Positions 1-8,784 are shown, counted from the stretch's first letter. The stretch: 32,580 bases of DNA from JANSWP01 sp041941305 (GCA_041941305.1 JBGTQJ010000086.1:1-32580); one strand, 5' to 3'. Numbers and translations: made by a program. The notes: a model not told the origin generated them from the sequence alone.

Positions 1-303
1 GAAAAAATGAATTCCAAAATTTTACTTATACATATTTATGATTTGGTGCTTATCATCAAAAAAGACATCATCCCGAATTTTTAGGAAGAAAAATATTTCG
101 TGCCTAACGGCACTAGTTTGAATGGCATTAAGTGCCGTTAGGCACGCAATATTGGTAATAAAAGTACTTCCAGCTACTTCCTAGTCCCAACTTGTCCCTT
201 TGGGATCGGGACGAAATATGGAAAATTCATAATTCATAACAATTTTACACCATTTTGAAATATCCTTTTCAATCCTGAACAATTCCAAAATGACTTAAAT
301 AAA
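1..303. other. Non-coding left edge with one strong hairpin
   Basis: I see no credible coding frame here. The stretch holds one strong inverted repeat (listed separately at 99-146). It otherwise looks like AT-rich intergenic DNA leading up to the ATG of the acetyltransferase gene. Confidence 0.6.
99..146. repeat. Perfect 16-bp inverted repeat (hairpin)
   Basis: The arms at 99-114 (cgtgcctaacggcact) and 131-146 are perfect reverse complements around a 16-nt loop. No T tract follows on either side, so a classical intrinsic terminator is not clear. It belongs to the series of gap-specific palindromes seen throughout the window. Confidence 0.85.
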
Positions 304-822
304 ATGAACTACACCATCACCCAAGTCAGTAAAAATGAACTATCTGCGCTCCAACATATCAGCAAAAAAACATTCGTAGATACTTTTGAAGCTCAGAATG
401 ATAAGGAAGATATGGAGCAATATGTACAAGAAGCTTTCTGTTATGAATCATTAGAGAAAGAGCTTTGCAATCCAAATTCTGAGTTTTATTTTTTGCGAGT
501 CGATGGTGAAATTGCAGGTTATTCCAAATTAAATTTCAAAGATGCTCAGTCCGAAAAGCAAGGGGATGATCATCTGGAAATCGAACGGATTTATTTGGAG
601 GAAATATGGCAGGGCAAGGGTTTGGGGAAAGTGTTGATGCATCACGCTATTGAAAAAGCCAAACAAATGGAGCTAAACTATGTATGGTTAGGTGTCTGGG
701 AAAAAAATGAAAAAGCAATTGCCTTTTATAAGAAGATTGGTTTTGTCATCTTTGACGATCATTACTTTATGCTAGGTAAAGATGTACAAAGAGATTTGTT
801 GATGGAGTTAAAAATTAGTTGA
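304..822 (+). CDS. GNAT family N-acetyltransferase
   Basis: This 172-residue protein has the size and layout of a single-domain Gcn5-related N-acetyltransferase, which would transfer an acetyl group from acetyl-CoA to an amine. The acetyl-CoA pyrophosphate loop is visible as QGKGLGK (about residues 100-106), preceded by the beta-4 strand LEIERIYLEE. The C-terminal half has the usual AIAFYKKIGF motif (residues about 139-148). The N-terminal LQHISKKTFVDTFEAQND resembles the aminoglycoside/PA4866-like subgroup, but the substrate cannot be read from sequence. The start is the ATG at 304, with a stop-rich region upstream. Only 7 bases separate it from the biotin carboxylase gene, so the two are probably co-transcribed. 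I see no functional link between them beyond acetyl-CoA. Confidence 0.9.
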   Translation: MNYTITQVSKNELSALQHISKKTFVDTFEAQNDKEDMEQYVQEAFCYESLEKELCNPNSEFYFLRVDGEIAGYSKLNFKDAQSEKQGDDHLEIERIYLEEIWQGKGLGKVLMHHAIEKAKQMELNYVWLGVWEKNEKAIAFYKKIGFVIFDDHYFMLGKDVQRDLLMELKIS

Positions 823-829
823 TAGCAAA

Positions 830-2305
830 ATGAAAAAAATATTAATAGCCAATAGAGGAGAAATTGCCCTTAGAGTGATGCGAACTGCACGTAAAATGGG
901 CATCAAAACAGTAGCAGTCTATTCAGAAGCAGACCGAAATGCCCCACATGTGCGATTTGCGGATGAAGCCGTTTGTCTGGGACCTCCGCCTTCCAATCAA
1001 TCCTATCTTTTGGGAGATAAAATCATTGAAGAAGCAAAAAAACTGAATGTTGATGGCATTCATCCAGGTTATGGTTTTCTGAGCGAAAATGCAGGGTTTG
1101 CAGAGGCAGTTGAAAAAAATGGTATTCGATTTATCGGACCGAAGCCCCATTCCATAGAAATTATGGGAAGCAAATTGGCAGCAAAAGAAGCTGTAAAAAG
1201 CTACGATATTCCAATGGTGCCCGGAATTGACGAGGCGATTGAAGACCCCGAAAAAGCGAAAGAAATTGCAAAGGAGATTGGTTTTCCAATCCTCATAAAA
1301 GCCTCTGCAGGTGGGGGTGGAAAAGGTATGCGAATTGTAGAAAAAGAAGAAGATCTGGAAGAACAGATGGAGCGGGCAATTAGTGAAGCGCTTTCTGCTT
1401 TTGGGGATGGCTCCGTTTTTATTGAAAAATACGTGACGTCACCTCGCCATATTGAAATTCAGGTATTGGCAGATACGCATGGAAATATTGTGTACTTGTT
1501 TGAAAGAGAGTGCAGCATACAACGACGGCATCAAAAAGTAGTCGAAGAAGCACCATCCTGCGTGCTAACTCCAAAAATCCGGAAAGCAATGGGAGAAGCC
1601 GCAGTAAAAGTGGCAAAAGCATGTGATTATGTTGGCGCAGGTACCGTAGAATTTTTGTTGGATGAACGCAAAAACTTCTACTTCCTCGAAATGAATACCC
1701 GTTTACAGGTAGAACACCCTGTAACAGAAGAAATCACTGGTGTTGATCTTGTGGAACAACAAATCAAAGTAGCGAGGGGAGAGAAACTTTCCTTTACTCA
1801 AAATGATTTAACCATCAAGGGCCATGCACTTGAATTGCGAATTTATGCAGAAGACCCCCTCAATAATTTCCTTCCGAGTATTGGAAAATTAACCACCTAC
1901 CGCCCCCCCAGTGGAACAGGGATACGCCTGGACGATGGTTTTGAAGAAGGTATGGACATTCCTATTTATTACGACCCAATGATTGCCAAACTGGTCACTT
2001 ATGGTGCGAATAGGACAGAAGCCATTCAGAAAATGCTGGAGGCAATAGCAGATTATCAGATTGAGGGAGCCCAAACCACCCTTTCATTTGGAAAATTTGT
2101 ATGTGAACACGAAGCATTTGTCTCTGGAAATTTTGACACCCATTTTGTCAAAAACTATTACTCTCCAGAGCATCTAAAAGCAGAAAGGGAAAAGGAAGCA
2201 GCAATAGCAGCCATGCTGGGCTTGAAGCACTATTTGGAAGAGAAAAAGCAATTGAAAGTGGCAGAAAATGGCATTTCAAAATGGAAAGTAAGATTGAATT
2301 CTTGA
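830..2305 (+). CDS. accC: Acetyl-/propionyl-CoA carboxylase, biotin carboxylase subunit
   Basis: This 491-residue ATP-grasp enzyme carboxylates the biotin of a carrier protein using ATP and bicarbonate, the first half-reaction of acyl-CoA carboxylases. Domains in order are the N-terminal biotin carboxylase domain (ILIANRGEIALR, residues 4-15), ATP-grasp with the glycine-rich loop KASAGGGGKGMR (157-168) and the catalytic stretch EMNTRLQVEHPVTE (287-300), then the C-terminal domain with RIYAEDP. The chain is about 40 residues longer than typical stand-alone AccC (about 450) and has a charged tail (LEEKKQL) without a biotinylation site. That length is more like the separate alpha subunit of propionyl-/acyl-CoA carboxylases in Bacteroidota, so the acyl substrate is open. 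No carboxyltransferase or biotin carrier gene lies nearby. The stop codon abuts a hairpin shared with the convergent gene. Confidence 0.93.
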   Translation: MKKILIANRGEIALRVMRTARKMGIKTVAVYSEADRNAPHVRFADEAVCLGPPPSNQSYLLGDKIIEEAKKLNVDGIHPGYGFLSENAGFAEAVEKNGIRFIGPKPHSIEIMGSKLAAKEAVKSYDIPMVPGIDEAIEDPEKAKEIAKEIGFPILIKASAGGGGKGMRIVEKEEDLEEQMERAISEALSAFGDGSVFIEKYVTSPRHIEIQVLADTHGNIVYLFERECSIQRRHQKVVEEAPSCVLTPKIRKAMGEAAVKVAKACDYVGAGTVEFLLDERKNFYFLEMNTRLQVEHPVTEEITGVDLVEQQIKVARGEKLSFTQNDLTIKGHALELRIYAEDPLNNFLPSIGKLTTYRPPSGTGIRLDDGFEEGMDIPIYYDPMIAKLVTYGANRTEAIQKMLEAIADYQIEGAQTTLSFGKFVCEHEAFVSGNFDTHFVKNYYSPEHLKAEREKEAAIAAMLGLKHYLEEKKQLKVAENGISKWKVRLNS

Positions 2306-2360
2306 AGTTTTCGTCAAAATTTTGGCCGGAATAATTCCAGCCAAAATTTTGATGAAAACT
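2306..2360. terminator. Bidirectional terminator between convergent genes
   Basis: The 21-bp arms at 2306-2326 and 2340-2360 differ at one position (a G-U pair in RNA) and enclose a 13-nt loop. They begin immediately after the stop of the biotin carboxylase gene and overlap the stop codon (2359-2361) of the convergent lipoprotein gene. The arms contain runs such as aaaatttt, giving U-rich 3' flanks in both directions. This arrangement fits a terminator that serves both genes. Confidence 0.8.
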
Positions 2361-3549
2361 ATTGAAGGTATTCCCTTACCAATCTCACCATCAAATCATT
2401 CAAAAACTCCACTTCATATTCTCCTACAGTGGCTTCAAGGTGATCATTACCAATTCCACTGTGATCCGTAATAAATACATAAGTACCATTGGTCGCCAGT
2501 TCCATAAAACGCATCAAAAACTCAGTCTGTTTATTGATACCACTCGCAGTTATAGGGACGATTTTAATACCTTTTTCAGCAGCCAGACGGATTTGATTGT
2601 GCAAATTGGCGATCACATGGTCGTCCAAATGCGGAGGAGCATCCAGTAACAAGAATGCAATTCTGGCAAGGGCATTCTCAGACCACTCTAAATCCTCGAT
2701 AGCCACCTGGACTGCCTGATCAACAGCTTCAGGAAAGTCGCCACCTCCTCCAGCTTCCTGGTCTTTTACAAAATCAACGGTTTTTGTAGCATCAATTGAA
2801 AACGCTGATTTCTTGGTAACATATACATCTCCTTCATCTCGATAAAAAACAGAGCCAGTTCGCAAGTCCACACCAAATGACTCATTTTTGATGCGATGGA
2901 TAACATCCAGTAATTCAGCTTTGAGGTAAGTGATTTCATCTCCCATGGAGCCAGTGGCATCCACAATAAAGGCAACATCTGCGTAGGGCAATAAATTATC
3001 ATAGACATTGAGCTGAACCGTATTGATGGCTTTTTCAATTGGTTTTGGAGAAACAATCAAGCCTGTCTGTGCATTGTAGGTCACTTCAATTCTATCTGCA
3101 ATTTGTCCCTCTTCAAAAAGGTTCGCCCACAATTCTGCTTTACCCTTGTTATCTGTTCTTGCCGTCCAAATGATTTCACCACTAGCATCTTTCAATCGCA
3201 CCGCTGCATCTTTTACTGGTTGTGAGTTAGCTCCCAGCACTTGCACAGAAAATCGCTCTACAGGTGTCATTTTCCAGGTAGTCTGATGCTCGGCAAAGTC
3301 CTCATTGTCCATCAAATCCGACCAAAAATCCCAGTTTTCCGTATCCCGCCATTCACCAGCCGTGATTTGTCCGGCGGGCACAAAAGGTCCGGAACCACTT
3401 CCAGCGCTGGAACCAGACTTTAATTCACCACCGGCTAAAGTAGCATCTGCAGAAAAGTTGGCTTCTCTTGAAAAGTCATCTGATTTAAAACAACCGAGGG
3501 AGAGGAAAATCAGGGTAAGAGAACAAAGAAGTATAATTTGATTTTTCAT
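2359..3549 (-). CDS. von Willebrand factor A domain lipoprotein
   Basis: This 396-residue protein begins with a lipoprotein signal ending in the lipobox LSLGC (C20), so it should be anchored to a membrane, probably the outer one. A Gly/Ser-rich linker (about 40-60) follows, then a short beta-rich region resembling a carboxypeptidase-regulatory or Ig-like fold (FSVQVLGANSQPVKDAAVRL, about 100-165). The vWA domain occupies roughly 190-385. Its metal-ion adhesion site reads DATGSMGDE (D-x-T-x-S form), and a later LLLDAPPHLDDH segment supplies the distal acidic residues. Such domains mediate metal-dependent binding; the ligand is unknown. No T9SS sorting domain is present. It is transcribed away from the upstream repeat-rich gap, on the same strand as the large SprB-repeat gene. 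Confidence 0.85.
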   Translation of the reverse strand: MKNQIILLCSLTLIFLSLGCFKSDDFSREANFSADATLAGGELKSGSSAGSGSGPFVPAGQITAGEWRDTENWDFWSDLMDNEDFAEHQTTWKMTPVERFSVQVLGANSQPVKDAAVRLKDASGEIIWTARTDNKGKAELWANLFEEGQIADRIEVTYNAQTGLIVSPKPIEKAINTVQLNVYDNLLPYADVAFIVDATGSMGDEITYLKAELLDVIHRIKNESFGVDLRTGSVFYRDEGDVYVTKKSAFSIDATKTVDFVKDQEAGGGGDFPEAVDQAVQVAIEDLEWSENALARIAFLLLDAPPHLDDHVIANLHNQIRLAAEKGIKIVPITASGINKQTEFLMRFMELATNGTYVFITDHSGIGNDHLEATVGEYEVEFLNDLMVRLVREYLQ

Positions 3550-3613
3550 AATAGAGAATATTTTAACATTAGGTTTAAATTCAATGAATTCATTTTCAAC
3601 AACTTATCATGAA

Positions 3614-3696
3614 AACCTGTTAGGTTGTCCTAAGGAATAAACAGGGAGATGTAAAAACCCTTGCGGTTCTTTTGTCTAAATTCAACCTAACAGGTT
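3614..3696. repeat. 14-bp inverted repeat around a 55-nt spacer
   Basis: aacctgttaggttg at 3614-3627 recurs as its exact reverse complement at 3683-3696. The spacing is long for a terminator. The ends resemble short terminal inverted repeats, but no target-site duplication is obvious. Confidence 0.7.
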
Positions 3697-3778
3697 ATTT
3701 GTTAGTAAAATAGCTATTTTTAGCTCTAACGTCACGTTACTTTAAAAGGGTAGATGGGAAGCTGAGCTAAAAAGGTTG

Positions 3779-3834
3779 GGTCGAAAACACAAATAGCTGA
3801 ATTTGATCAAATTCAGCTATTTGTGTTTTCGACC
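3779..3834. terminator. Perfect 56-bp palindrome downstream of the SprB-repeat gene
   Basis: The arms 3779-3806 and 3807-3834 are exact 28-bp reverse complements with no spacer. The centre reads gaatttGATCaaattc and the ends ggtcgaaaacac / gtgttttcgacc. Pairing continues a few bases further if G-U is allowed. It lies 14 bases past the stop codon of the minus-strand SprB-repeat gene, the expected place for a terminator. Perfect spacer-free palindromes of this size are unusual. Confidence 0.8.
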
Positions 3835-3848
3835 TAATTTTTGAGAAT

Positions 3849-6800
3849 TTAATCTCCGGCTCTCAATTTCAATACTTTCAACTCCACTCTTTGATTCCTC
3901 CTTCTGCCATCTGGCGTTTTATTGGAAGCAATCGGCTTGCGTTTGCCATAACCTTTGTAGGTAATTCTTTCAGAGGGAATGCCCAAATTCATGATATAAT
4001 CTGCAATATTTTTTGCTCTTTCAGTTGAAAGTTCATCGCAATATTCGTGCGTAGGTACGCCATTTGTATGCCCACCAATCTCTACTACAATTTCGGGATT
4101 TTGTTCCATGAAATAATAAATCTCATCAAGCGTGGGCAGCGAAGCAGCTTTCAAAACAGTACTATCCGCATCAAAAACCAACTCTCGTAGTCGGATAGAT
4201 TGACCAAGACGTAAATTGCCTGCGGTGAGTTCTGGTATAAGTTTCTTTTTAATTTCAAAAGTAGCAGTAGCTTCACAACCATTGGCATCAGTCACTGTCA
4301 CAGTATGATTGCCTACTTTGAGTCTTTTTGCTTCCGAATCTGTTTCGCCATTGTCCCAACGATACGAATAATTACCCAATCCACCTCGAACAATTAATCT
4401 AGCCTCACCATCTTCACTATCCAGTTCTGAAGCAGAAGTCACATTTTTAATTTTGACTTCCAATGCTTCAGGCTGACCAATTGATATTTGGGAAGCTTTG
4501 GTAGCTCCTGTCACATCACTAACCGTCACTTCATAAGCTCCTGCCTGCAAACCTTTGGGGTTTTCACCAGTTACTCCAGATTGGTTCCACTTGTAAGTAA
4601 AAGGTGATTTTCCTCCTGAAACCTCAACATTCAAGGCCGCATCAGCTGCACCAAAACACTTAATATCACTGCTTTCAGAAAGTGAAACTTGCAAAGGCAA
4701 AATATTTTCCAAAATCTCCACAGAAGCATTTTTTGAGCAGCCATTGGCATCGGTAACAGTTACACTTCTGGCTCCGGGAGCCAATTTTGAAGCAGTTTTA
4801 TCACTTTCACCATTATCCCACTTAAAGGTATAATTCTGTGTACCTCCATTTGCAAGGGCAGTTGCCTTTCCATCAGCATTATCAGTGGTAGCAGGTGCAT
4901 CCACCCGAATGCTAACAGAAAGCGCTTCTGGTTCCGATATATTAATAGTTGCCGAAGTCGTTGTTCCAGTTACGTCAGTAATGGTAACCTGATAATTGCC
5001 AGCAGCGAGATTATTTGCTCGATCGCCAGCAATTCCATCAGAACTCCAGGAGTAATTAAATGGTCCTTTCCCTCCTTTCACCTCAACTTTTAGCCCACCT
5101 CCATTCCCTTCATTACAGTTAATTTTAGCCGTCTGATCAATACTGGCAGAAAGTGGAAGAATATTTTCGGATATATCTATTGTTCCAGTGGTTTGGCAGC
5201 CTTGGGCATCTAAAATCGTCACAGTATGAGTTCCTGGGCTTAACTTAGAAGCTGTTTTTTGACTTTCTCCATTGTCCCATTTGTACGTATAATTTTCAGT
5301 ACCTCCACTAGCATTTGCCGAGGCTCTTCCATCTGAGTTCCCTGTGCTGGCAGGAGCTTCTACCCGAATATTTACAGCCAGGGCTTTGGGTTCTGAAATG
5401 GTGATTTTTGAAGCCGTAGTCGTTCCAGTTACATCCGTTACAGTGACCTGGTAAATTCCGGCAGTTAAGCTTTGTGCTAGCTCACCAGAAATTCCAGAAT
5501 CACTCCAGGCATAAGTAAACGGTGGTTTACCCCCATTCACTGAAACTTCAAGGGCAGCTGAATTCCCACCATTGCAATTGATTTCAGCAGTTTGCTCAAT
5601 ATCTGCAGAAAGTGAGAGAATATTTTCGGATATATCCACCTTGGCAGTCACCTGACAACCTGCGGCATCCGTTACAGTCAATGTATGTGTTCCAGCACTA
5701 AGCTGGGCAGCATTTCGTTCAGTTTCTCCATTGTCCCATTTGTATGTATAATCCCCTGTGCCTCCGGAAATTCTGGCTTTTGCCTTTCCACTATTGGTTC
5801 CTGTAAGTGCTGCTTGCTGAGCGGTAATGCTCAATTCAAGTGGAGCTGGTTCAGAAATAGTGATTTTAGCAGTTTTGACGGTTCCTTCTACATCAGTTAC
5901 ACTTACCACATAATCGCCTCCCGATAATCCTGAAGGAGCATCGCCCGAAGCATTGCTGTTCGACCATTGAAAATTATATGGCTCTTTTCCACCATTTGCC
6001 TGAACGTTTAAGGCTGCAGTAGCTTCGCCCGGACAATTGATTTCAGCAGTTTGGGAAATGGAAACCTGAAGCGGCAGAATATTTTCCGGAACATTAATGC
6101 TATTTGAAAAAGTACATCCATTGGCATCAGTTACGGTCACTGAACAAAGTCCAGGAGCCAATTTGGTGGCTGTTTTTGTAGTTTCATTACTTTTCCAGCG
6201 ATACGTATATTCTGGAGTTCCCCCTTCTACTTCAACCATCGCTTTTCCGTCAGAATTCCCGGTACTAGCTGGTGTTTGGATTTGAATTTCGGCTTTTAGC
6301 GGCTTTGGTTCTGAGATTGAAAATTGTTCAGACATTTGAGTGCCCAAAGCATCTGTCACCGTTACTTCATAATTTCCAGCAGCCAGGTTGACTAGTTTCT
6401 CGCCAACCAACCCTTGTCGATTCCAACTGTACATATAAGGTGCTTTACCTCCTGTCGCAATAACTTTTAAATCCGCCTTTTTGTCGCCCGCACAGGCGAT
6501 TTCAATATTTTGTTCCAAAGATATCGACAATGCTGCCAATTGTTGAGTAATCAAAATGGAGCCATTAAAAGTACAGCCATTGTCATCTGTTACAGTTACA
6601 GAATGTGCACCTTCTGTCAATTTTGAGGCAGTTTGTGTGGTTTCCCCATTGTCCCATTGATATTTAAAGGGAGCCATTCCTCCGTCAACTGTAATTCTTG
6701 CGGAAGCATCAGCAGCTCCTTTGCCACTTTCTTCTTTTTCCTGAACAATATTCACTGTAAATCTTGGATCTTCAATGGTTATTTTGCCTGTATTGCTTTT

Positions 6801-7883
6801 TCCATTTTTGTCAGTAACCGTTACCTCATATTCTCCGGCACCGAGTCCCGTTGGGTTCTCTCCTTTAATATTTCTATTCCAGTCGTATTCGTAAGGCGGT
6901 TGCCCTCCAGTCACGCGAACTTTTAGCGAAGCATCATTTTTAGAAAAGTCACAGCTTAACCCTTTATCGACCAGACAGGTCACCGTAATTGCGGAAGCTT
7001 TTTCAATCAAAAACAGCCCTTTGTCCTGAGTACCAACCCACAATGCATCATCTTTATCAACAGAAATATAATTGACATCCTGGCTGGTAAAATACTGGGC
7101 AGGACCAAAATAGGTGAAATGATCAGCTTCTGGATTGTAGCGAACAACTACTTCCGAAGCAATCCAAACCCTTCCCTTACTGTCCACTGCAATATCCCGA
7201 ATGCTTCCTTCCACGTATCTACCTTCTTCAATATCAATAGGATACCAATCTTCTCCGTTCTCTATTTGCCATACAAAATCATCGCCCGTTGCCCAAATAT
7301 GTCCACGATTGATTTCAATCGCTTCAATATTGAATAACTTTTCGACCAATTTCCATTTACCGACATTTCCTACTAAAACGCCTTCATCTGTACCTATCCA
7401 GAAACGGTCGTCGCGGTCTTTTGAAATGCAATTGATGTGATTGGATTTTAGCTTGGAATTTTTGGAATTGATTTGCCCAACCAATTCTAAACCTGATTTC
7501 ACCTTTAATCTAAAAATGCCTGAACGCTCGGTACCCACCCACAATTCTCTCAATTTGGAATCGTAAAAAGCAGCGCTAACTGCCTCACCTCCTAAAATCT
7601 GTTCCATTTCAGCCTCAGACCATTTCAAATCACTATTCCCATTGGGTAATTTTAGCAATGATTGTTCACCAGCCCCCAAAGTCACTTCACTCGCAAAATC
7701 TATTGCATGTACCTGGTACAAGCCATTGGAGTTGCCCACCCATTTATTGTTATCCTTATCTACAAAGACATTTTGAATGGGATCCTGTAATTCAGGTGCT
7801 GTGCAACGAATGACTTGCATTTTTTCCTGAGCCGTGATTTTTCCAACAAAAAAGAAAGATATCAGTAACAAAAATTTATTCAT
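3849..7883 (-). CDS. Beta-propeller / SprB-repeat / OmpA-domain envelope protein
   Basis: This 1344-residue protein has a signal peptide (LLISFFFVGKITAQ, cleavage near residue 19). Residues about 25-297 form a propeller of the two-component-regulator type, with recurring blades such as LWVGTERSGIFRL, FWIGTDEGVL, VWIASEVVVRYN and LWVGTQDKGLFLI. Residues about 299-1200 hold twelve repeats of about 75 residues of the SprB type (GGxxPYxYxW...AGxYxVTVTD), arranged as six alternating A-B pairs. Residues about 1210-1340 are an OmpA-family peptidoglycan-binding domain (ELVFDADSTVL, GGHTNG, LSTERAKNIADYI, GRRRNQRVEL). SprB repeats are known from gliding and surface adhesins, which normally end in a T9SS sorting domain. 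Here the OmpA domain replaces it, suggesting anchoring to the cell wall from the periplasm or outer membrane. The ligand is unknown. Confidence 0.9.
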   Translation of the reverse strand: MNKFLLLISFFFVGKITAQEKMQVIRCTAPELQDPIQNVFVDKDNNKWVGNSNGLYQVHAIDFASEVTLGAGEQSLLKLPNGNSDLKWSEAEMEQILGGEAVSAAFYDSKLRELWVGTERSGIFRLKVKSGLELVGQINSKNSKLKSNHINCISKDRDDRFWIGTDEGVLVGNVGKWKLVEKLFNIEAIEINRGHIWATGDDFVWQIENGEDWYPIDIEEGRYVEGSIRDIAVDSKGRVWIASEVVVRYNPEADHFTYFGPAQYFTSQDVNYISVDKDDALWVGTQDKGLFLIEKASAITVTCLVDKGLSCDFSKNDASLKVRVTGGQPPYEYDWNRNIKGENPTGLGAGEYEVTVTDKNGKSNTGKITIEDPRFTVNIVQEKEESGKGAADASARITVDGGMAPFKYQWDNGETTQTASKLTEGAHSVTVTDDNGCTFNGSILITQQLAALSISLEQNIEIACAGDKKADLKVIATGGKAPYMYSWNRQGLVGEKLVNLAAGNYEVTVTDALGTQMSEQFSISEPKPLKAEIQIQTPASTGNSDGKAMVEVEGGTPEYTYRWKSNETTKTATKLAPGLCSVTVTDANGCTFSNSINVPENILPLQVSISQTAEINCPGEATAALNVQANGGKEPYNFQWSNSNASGDAPSGLSGGDYVVSVTDVEGTVKTAKITISEPAPLELSITAQQAALTGTNSGKAKARISGGTGDYTYKWDNGETERNAAQLSAGTHTLTVTDAAGCQVTAKVDISENILSLSADIEQTAEINCNGGNSAALEVSVNGGKPPFTYAWSDSGISGELAQSLTAGIYQVTVTDVTGTTTASKITISEPKALAVNIRVEAPASTGNSDGRASANASGGTENYTYKWDNGESQKTASKLSPGTHTVTILDAQGCQTTGTIDISENILPLSASIDQTAKINCNEGNGGGLKVEVKGGKGPFNYSWSSDGIAGDRANNLAAGNYQVTITDVTGTTTSATINISEPEALSVSIRVDAPATTDNADGKATALANGGTQNYTFKWDNGESDKTASKLAPGARSVTVTDANGCSKNASVEILENILPLQVSLSESSDIKCFGAADAALNVEVSGGKSPFTYKWNQSGVTGENPKGLQAGAYEVTVSDVTGATKASQISIGQPEALEVKIKNVTSASELDSEDGEARLIVRGGLGNYSYRWDNGETDSEAKRLKVGNHTVTVTDANGCEATATFEIKKKLIPELTAGNLRLGQSIRLRELVFDADSTVLKAASLPTLDEIYYFMEQNPEIVVEIGGHTNGVPTHEYCDELSTERAKNIADYIMNLGIPSERITYKGYGKRKPIASNKTPDGRRRNQRVELKVLKLRAGD
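4240..6989 (-). repeat. Six tandem A-B dimers of SprB-type repeats (within the CDS)
   Basis: The coding repeat region contains twelve units of about 75-76 codons. A units start with a Cys (for example EINCNG) and end in DVTGTTTASKITISEP without a Cys. B units lack the first Cys (ASTGNSDGKA) but end in DANGC. The alternation is kept through all six pairs, so the present array seems to have grown by duplicating a two-repeat unit. The units are clearly diverged at residue level, so the expansion is not recent. Confidence 0.88.
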
Positions 7884-7933
7884 ATAACTTTGATTTACAA
7901 TAGTTGCAATCGCAACCCCTTTAATCCCCTGAA

Positions 7934-7999
7934 GGCAGGGGTGATTGGTTCTAATTTAAACTGTTTTTAATCAAAATGATAGAACCAATCACCCCTGCC
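7934..7999. repeat. Perfect 20-bp inverted repeat
   Basis: ggcaggggtgattggttcta at 7934-7953 is exactly reverse-complemented at 7980-7999, with a 26-nt AT-rich loop. The flanks continue imperfectly (cccctgaa before, ctgaagggg after). It lies upstream of the SprB-repeat gene start, about 50 bases from its ATG on the other strand. Confidence 0.85.
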
Positions 8000-8451
8000 C
8001 TGAAGGGGAAAGTCAGCCCACTGATAATCACTTGACTATCCTTGGAAAGCTGCACCTCCTTTTCCCAAGGGGACTCCTTCCCAAAGGGATTCTTTGAATC
8101 GGAGAGGAGGCTGGGAGGTCTGCGCAGGCAAATTTTCCAGTACCATTCCCCCCCGCATTTAATTAAGTAAGGGGTTGGGCTGAAAATGACCGCGAATTTA
8201 GCCTTTTTACAAAAATGAACAGGGAGCAATTGATGACTTTTGGTAAATAACGTCGCCTGGAAAGACTTGTTTTGTAGAGATGGGTTGTTTTAGGAAAAGA
8301 ATAATGAAATCTCTTTAAAAATTCAATCGGAAAAACACATAACAGACCGAATCTCCGGTAGGGACTCGATGGCTTCAAATCCTGCCGCCGAGTCCTCACG
8401 CTTACCCTCCCACAGGCGAGAGACTCGGCTTTTTACCTAAGGCGCTGTTTC

Positions 8452-8520
8452 GGGTGGCAACTTTGAGTTGCCTCGCGAATTTACCGAGTAATTTGAGAGG
8501 CAAACTTGAAGTCGCCACCC
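8452..8520. repeat. Imperfect 23-bp inverted repeat
   Basis: gggtggcaactttgagttgc (then ctc) at 8452-8474 pairs with 8497-8520 with three mismatches or bulges around a 22-nt loop. It is the second of three palindromes in this gap. Confidence 0.75.
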
Positions 8521-8590
8521 AAAAAGGAGGAAAAACCAACCCGACTCACCGATTCATCAGTGGGACAAGTAAGATCGAAACTTTTTCACC

Positions 8591-8784
8591 ACAAAATAAA
8601 ATGGACTCATTAAAAGGGGTGTATTTCAACTTGTCGCATTTGAAAAAACCTAAAACGTATTGTCAGAGTCTCTCGAAGAGGACTCTGACCGAGAAAGGAG
8701 CAAACCTAAAAATGCCACAGAGTCCTCTTCGAGAGACTCTACTTGTTACATGGGATGCGACAAAATAAAATGCCCTCATTAAAA
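8591..8784. repeat. Composite element: direct repeats flanking nested inverted repeats
   Basis: A 25-bp direct repeat (acaaaataaaatg..ctcattaaaa, two mismatches) occurs at 8591-8615 and 8760-8784. Between the copies, an outer 9-bp inverted repeat (ttgtcgcat 8631-8639 / atgcgacaa 8755-8763) encloses a perfect 22-bp inverted repeat (8665-8686 / 8719-8740, ctctcgaagagg core). No protein is encoded. It could be a structured RNA, a MITE-like remnant or a large terminator. Confidence 0.65.

Larger units (their letters stand above)
3550..3848. other. Intergenic gap with two palindromes
   Basis: This 299-base gap lies between two minus-strand genes and has no credible coding frame. It holds a 14-bp inverted repeat (3614-3696) and a perfect 56-bp palindrome (3779-3834). 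The promoter of the lipoprotein gene should lie near 3550-3620 on the minus strand, but I could not point to a convincing TTTG / TAnnTTTG pair. Confidence 0.6.

Noticed and set aside
830..2305. Pyruvate carboxylase or a fused acyl-CoA carboxylase alpha chain
   Set aside because: The chain ends after the biotin carboxylase domain; there is no carboxyltransferase domain and no biotinyl (MKM-like) site.
3614..3696. Insertion-sequence remnant with 14-bp terminal inverted repeats
   Set aside because: The 55-base interior encodes nothing and no flanking target duplication is visible; kept only as an inverted repeat.
8340..8400. tRNA-like T-arm (ggcttcaaatcctgcc)
   Set aside because: The flanking bases do not pair as a T stem, and no anticodon or acceptor stem can be folded.
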